Source: a virus
IMG/VR virus record: IMGVR_UViG_3300000227_000019
Coordinates: 156-24,198 of that record
Reading direction: 5' to 3' (one strand)
Length of the DNA: 24,043 nucleotides
A program made the translations under genes and the position numbers. Shown here piece after piece: positions 23,254 through 24,043 of this stretch (position 1 is its first letter; every line of letters starts with the position of its first letter). The notes beneath the pieces were generated by a model. It was not told the DNA's origin, searched no databases, and saw nothing but the letters and a program-made list of their open reading frames with translations.

Positions 23254-24043
23254 TTATATCTCCAAGGCTCATTATATGCTGTGACTTTTCCACTAAAGTA
23301 TCAAATTCTTCCTTGGAACCTCCATTTCTTATGAAATCAACAAAATCATATTTTAGACCATAATCTAGAAACGAAATTATTCTAACTCTGAACTTGCCCA
23401 AACTATTAGCTACTTTTCTAGCTGCAGCATAGCCGGCCTTATCATTGTCTGCAACATAGAATATTTCCTTCTGATTCCTGAAAAAAGGAAACCAACTATC
23501 GTTCCATCCATTTGCTCCTCCAGTATGACTTACTGCCGGATACCCAACTTGATTCATCAAGATTGCATCTATAGGTCCCTCAGTTATAAAAACTCGTCTA
23601 ACTATCTGTAGTATGTTAGAATTGAATAACAAAGGTCCGACACCTCTGTACCATGGTTTTATAAGTTTCTTTGGAACATCAGTCCTGCATTGAAAATTTC
23701 TGAATTTCCCATTAACATAAATTGGCAAAGTCCAAAGTCCATCATACTTTCCAAGTCTAAATCTGTCTATTGTAGAATCTACTAAGCATCTATGATACCA
23801 ATAATCTCTATCGTTTAGTCCGTTCTTCCAAAATATGTCAACTAGTTTTTCATTTGGAAATACAGGCTCTCCCATTCTATGGGGAACGTACTCACTGGCA
23901 GATACTCCGGATAAATCATTTATTAGAGCTCTCGCCATATCTTCTGGTAATTTTCTGATAAACAGAAGATATTCCAAAGGTCCCCCTTTCAGATTTTGTG
24001 AGTTCCAATACCAAATCTGTTTCTCCAAATCAAGTACTAGAGA
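23213..24043 (-). CDS. DNA primase with TOPRIM domain (N-terminus beyond right edge)
   Basis: The frame stays open to the window edge, so the visible 276 residues are the C-terminal part. An apparent TTG start at 24028 has no ribosome site and is probably internal. KGGPLEYLLFIRKL at the edge resembles the segment that follows the CHC2 zinc finger in DnaG-type primases, suggesting the finger lies outside the window. The TOPRIM core is clear: VFITEGPIDAILMNQVGYPAVSHTGG with the catalytic Glu, then EIFYVADNDKAGYAAARKVANSLG with the DxD pair, and a later DFVDFIRNGG helix. No helicase domain follows, so it is a primase-only protein. It makes RNA primers for phage DNA replication. Confidence 0.85.
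   Translation of the reverse strand, partial: SLVLDLEKQIWYWNSQNLKGGPLEYLLFIRKLPEDMARALINDLSGVSASEYVPHRMGEPVFPNEKLVDIFWKNGLNDRDYWYHRCLVDSTIDRFRLGKYDGLWTLPIYVNGKFRNFQCRTDVPKKLIKPWYRGVGPLLFNSNILQIVRRVFITEGPIDAILMNQVGYPAVSHTGGANGWNDSWFPFFRNQKEIFYVADNDKAGYAAARKVANSLGKFRVRIISFLDYGLKYDFVDFIRNGGSKEEFDTLVEKSQHIMSLGDINGILEKKYPMERV

Noticed and set aside
23213-24028. TTG at 24028 as the true primase start
   Set aside because: The same frame is open to the window edge and the visible start lacks a ribosome site. Primases normally have an N-terminal zinc-finger region that would lie beyond the edge.
1-24043. CRISPR array, tRNA genes, insertion sequence, integrase, attachment site or diversity-generating retroelement
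   Set aside because: I saw no regularly spaced repeats, no tRNA cloverleaf, no transposase, integrase or reverse transcriptase motifs, and no paired template and variable repeats. The window reads as continuous phage late genes.

Overview
The window is a block of late genes from a tailed double-stranded DNA phage (Caudoviricetes). It could be free, a prophage or a metagenomic contig. Every gene I can support lies on the minus strand, so the functional order runs from high to low coordinates. The DNA is AT-rich (roughly 35-40% G+C by eye). AGA and ATA codons are common, all three stop codons are used, and Shine-Dalgarno sequences are strong, so the code is standard and the host is most likely a low-GC bacterium. 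I cannot name the host, and an archaeal host is not formally excluded. A tail tube gene and a very long tape measure gene, with no sheath gene in the window, point to a siphovirus-like non-contractile tail.

Right end (about 24043-20043): the 3' part of a TOPRIM primase, a small zinc-ribbon protein, a HAD-type phosphatase, a second small zinc-finger protein, a 244-aa protein with a C-terminal zinc ribbon, a GT-B glycosyltransferase and a class I methyltransferase. Centre right (20039-14465): packaging and capsid genes, namely large terminase, portal, a protease-scaffold fusion, a probable decoration protein and the major capsid protein. Centre (14387-9705): head-tail joining genes, namely an unknown structural protein, an adaptor-like protein, an inserted second glycosyltransferase, a zinc-binding head-closure candidate, two neck-region proteins and the tail terminator. 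Left (9701-1): tail tube, tail assembly chaperone with its frameshift extension, tape measure, a small distal-tail protein and two paralogous tail-hub proteins. The second hub runs off the left edge and carries a probable beta-propeller.

The genes are packed tightly, with many ATGA or TAATG overlaps, so most are probably translated from long polycistronic messages. The few gaps hold RNA structure. A GC-rich hairpin follows the major capsid gene. A 13-bp hairpin separates the tail tube from the chaperone. Two hairpins of identical geometry (8-bp stem, 16-nt loop) sit side by side in a 176-nt non-coding gap.

Two signals stand out. At the end of the tail chaperone gene a perfect A_AAA_AAA slippery site precedes two interleaved inverted repeats that form an H-type pseudoknot topology, joining two ORFs by -1 frameshifting. 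Inside the coding sequence of a 71-aa zinc-finger protein there is a perfect 19-bp hairpin followed by a T-tract. This has the form of an intrinsic terminator embedded in a gene, at the boundary between the replication-type genes and the packaging and structural genes.
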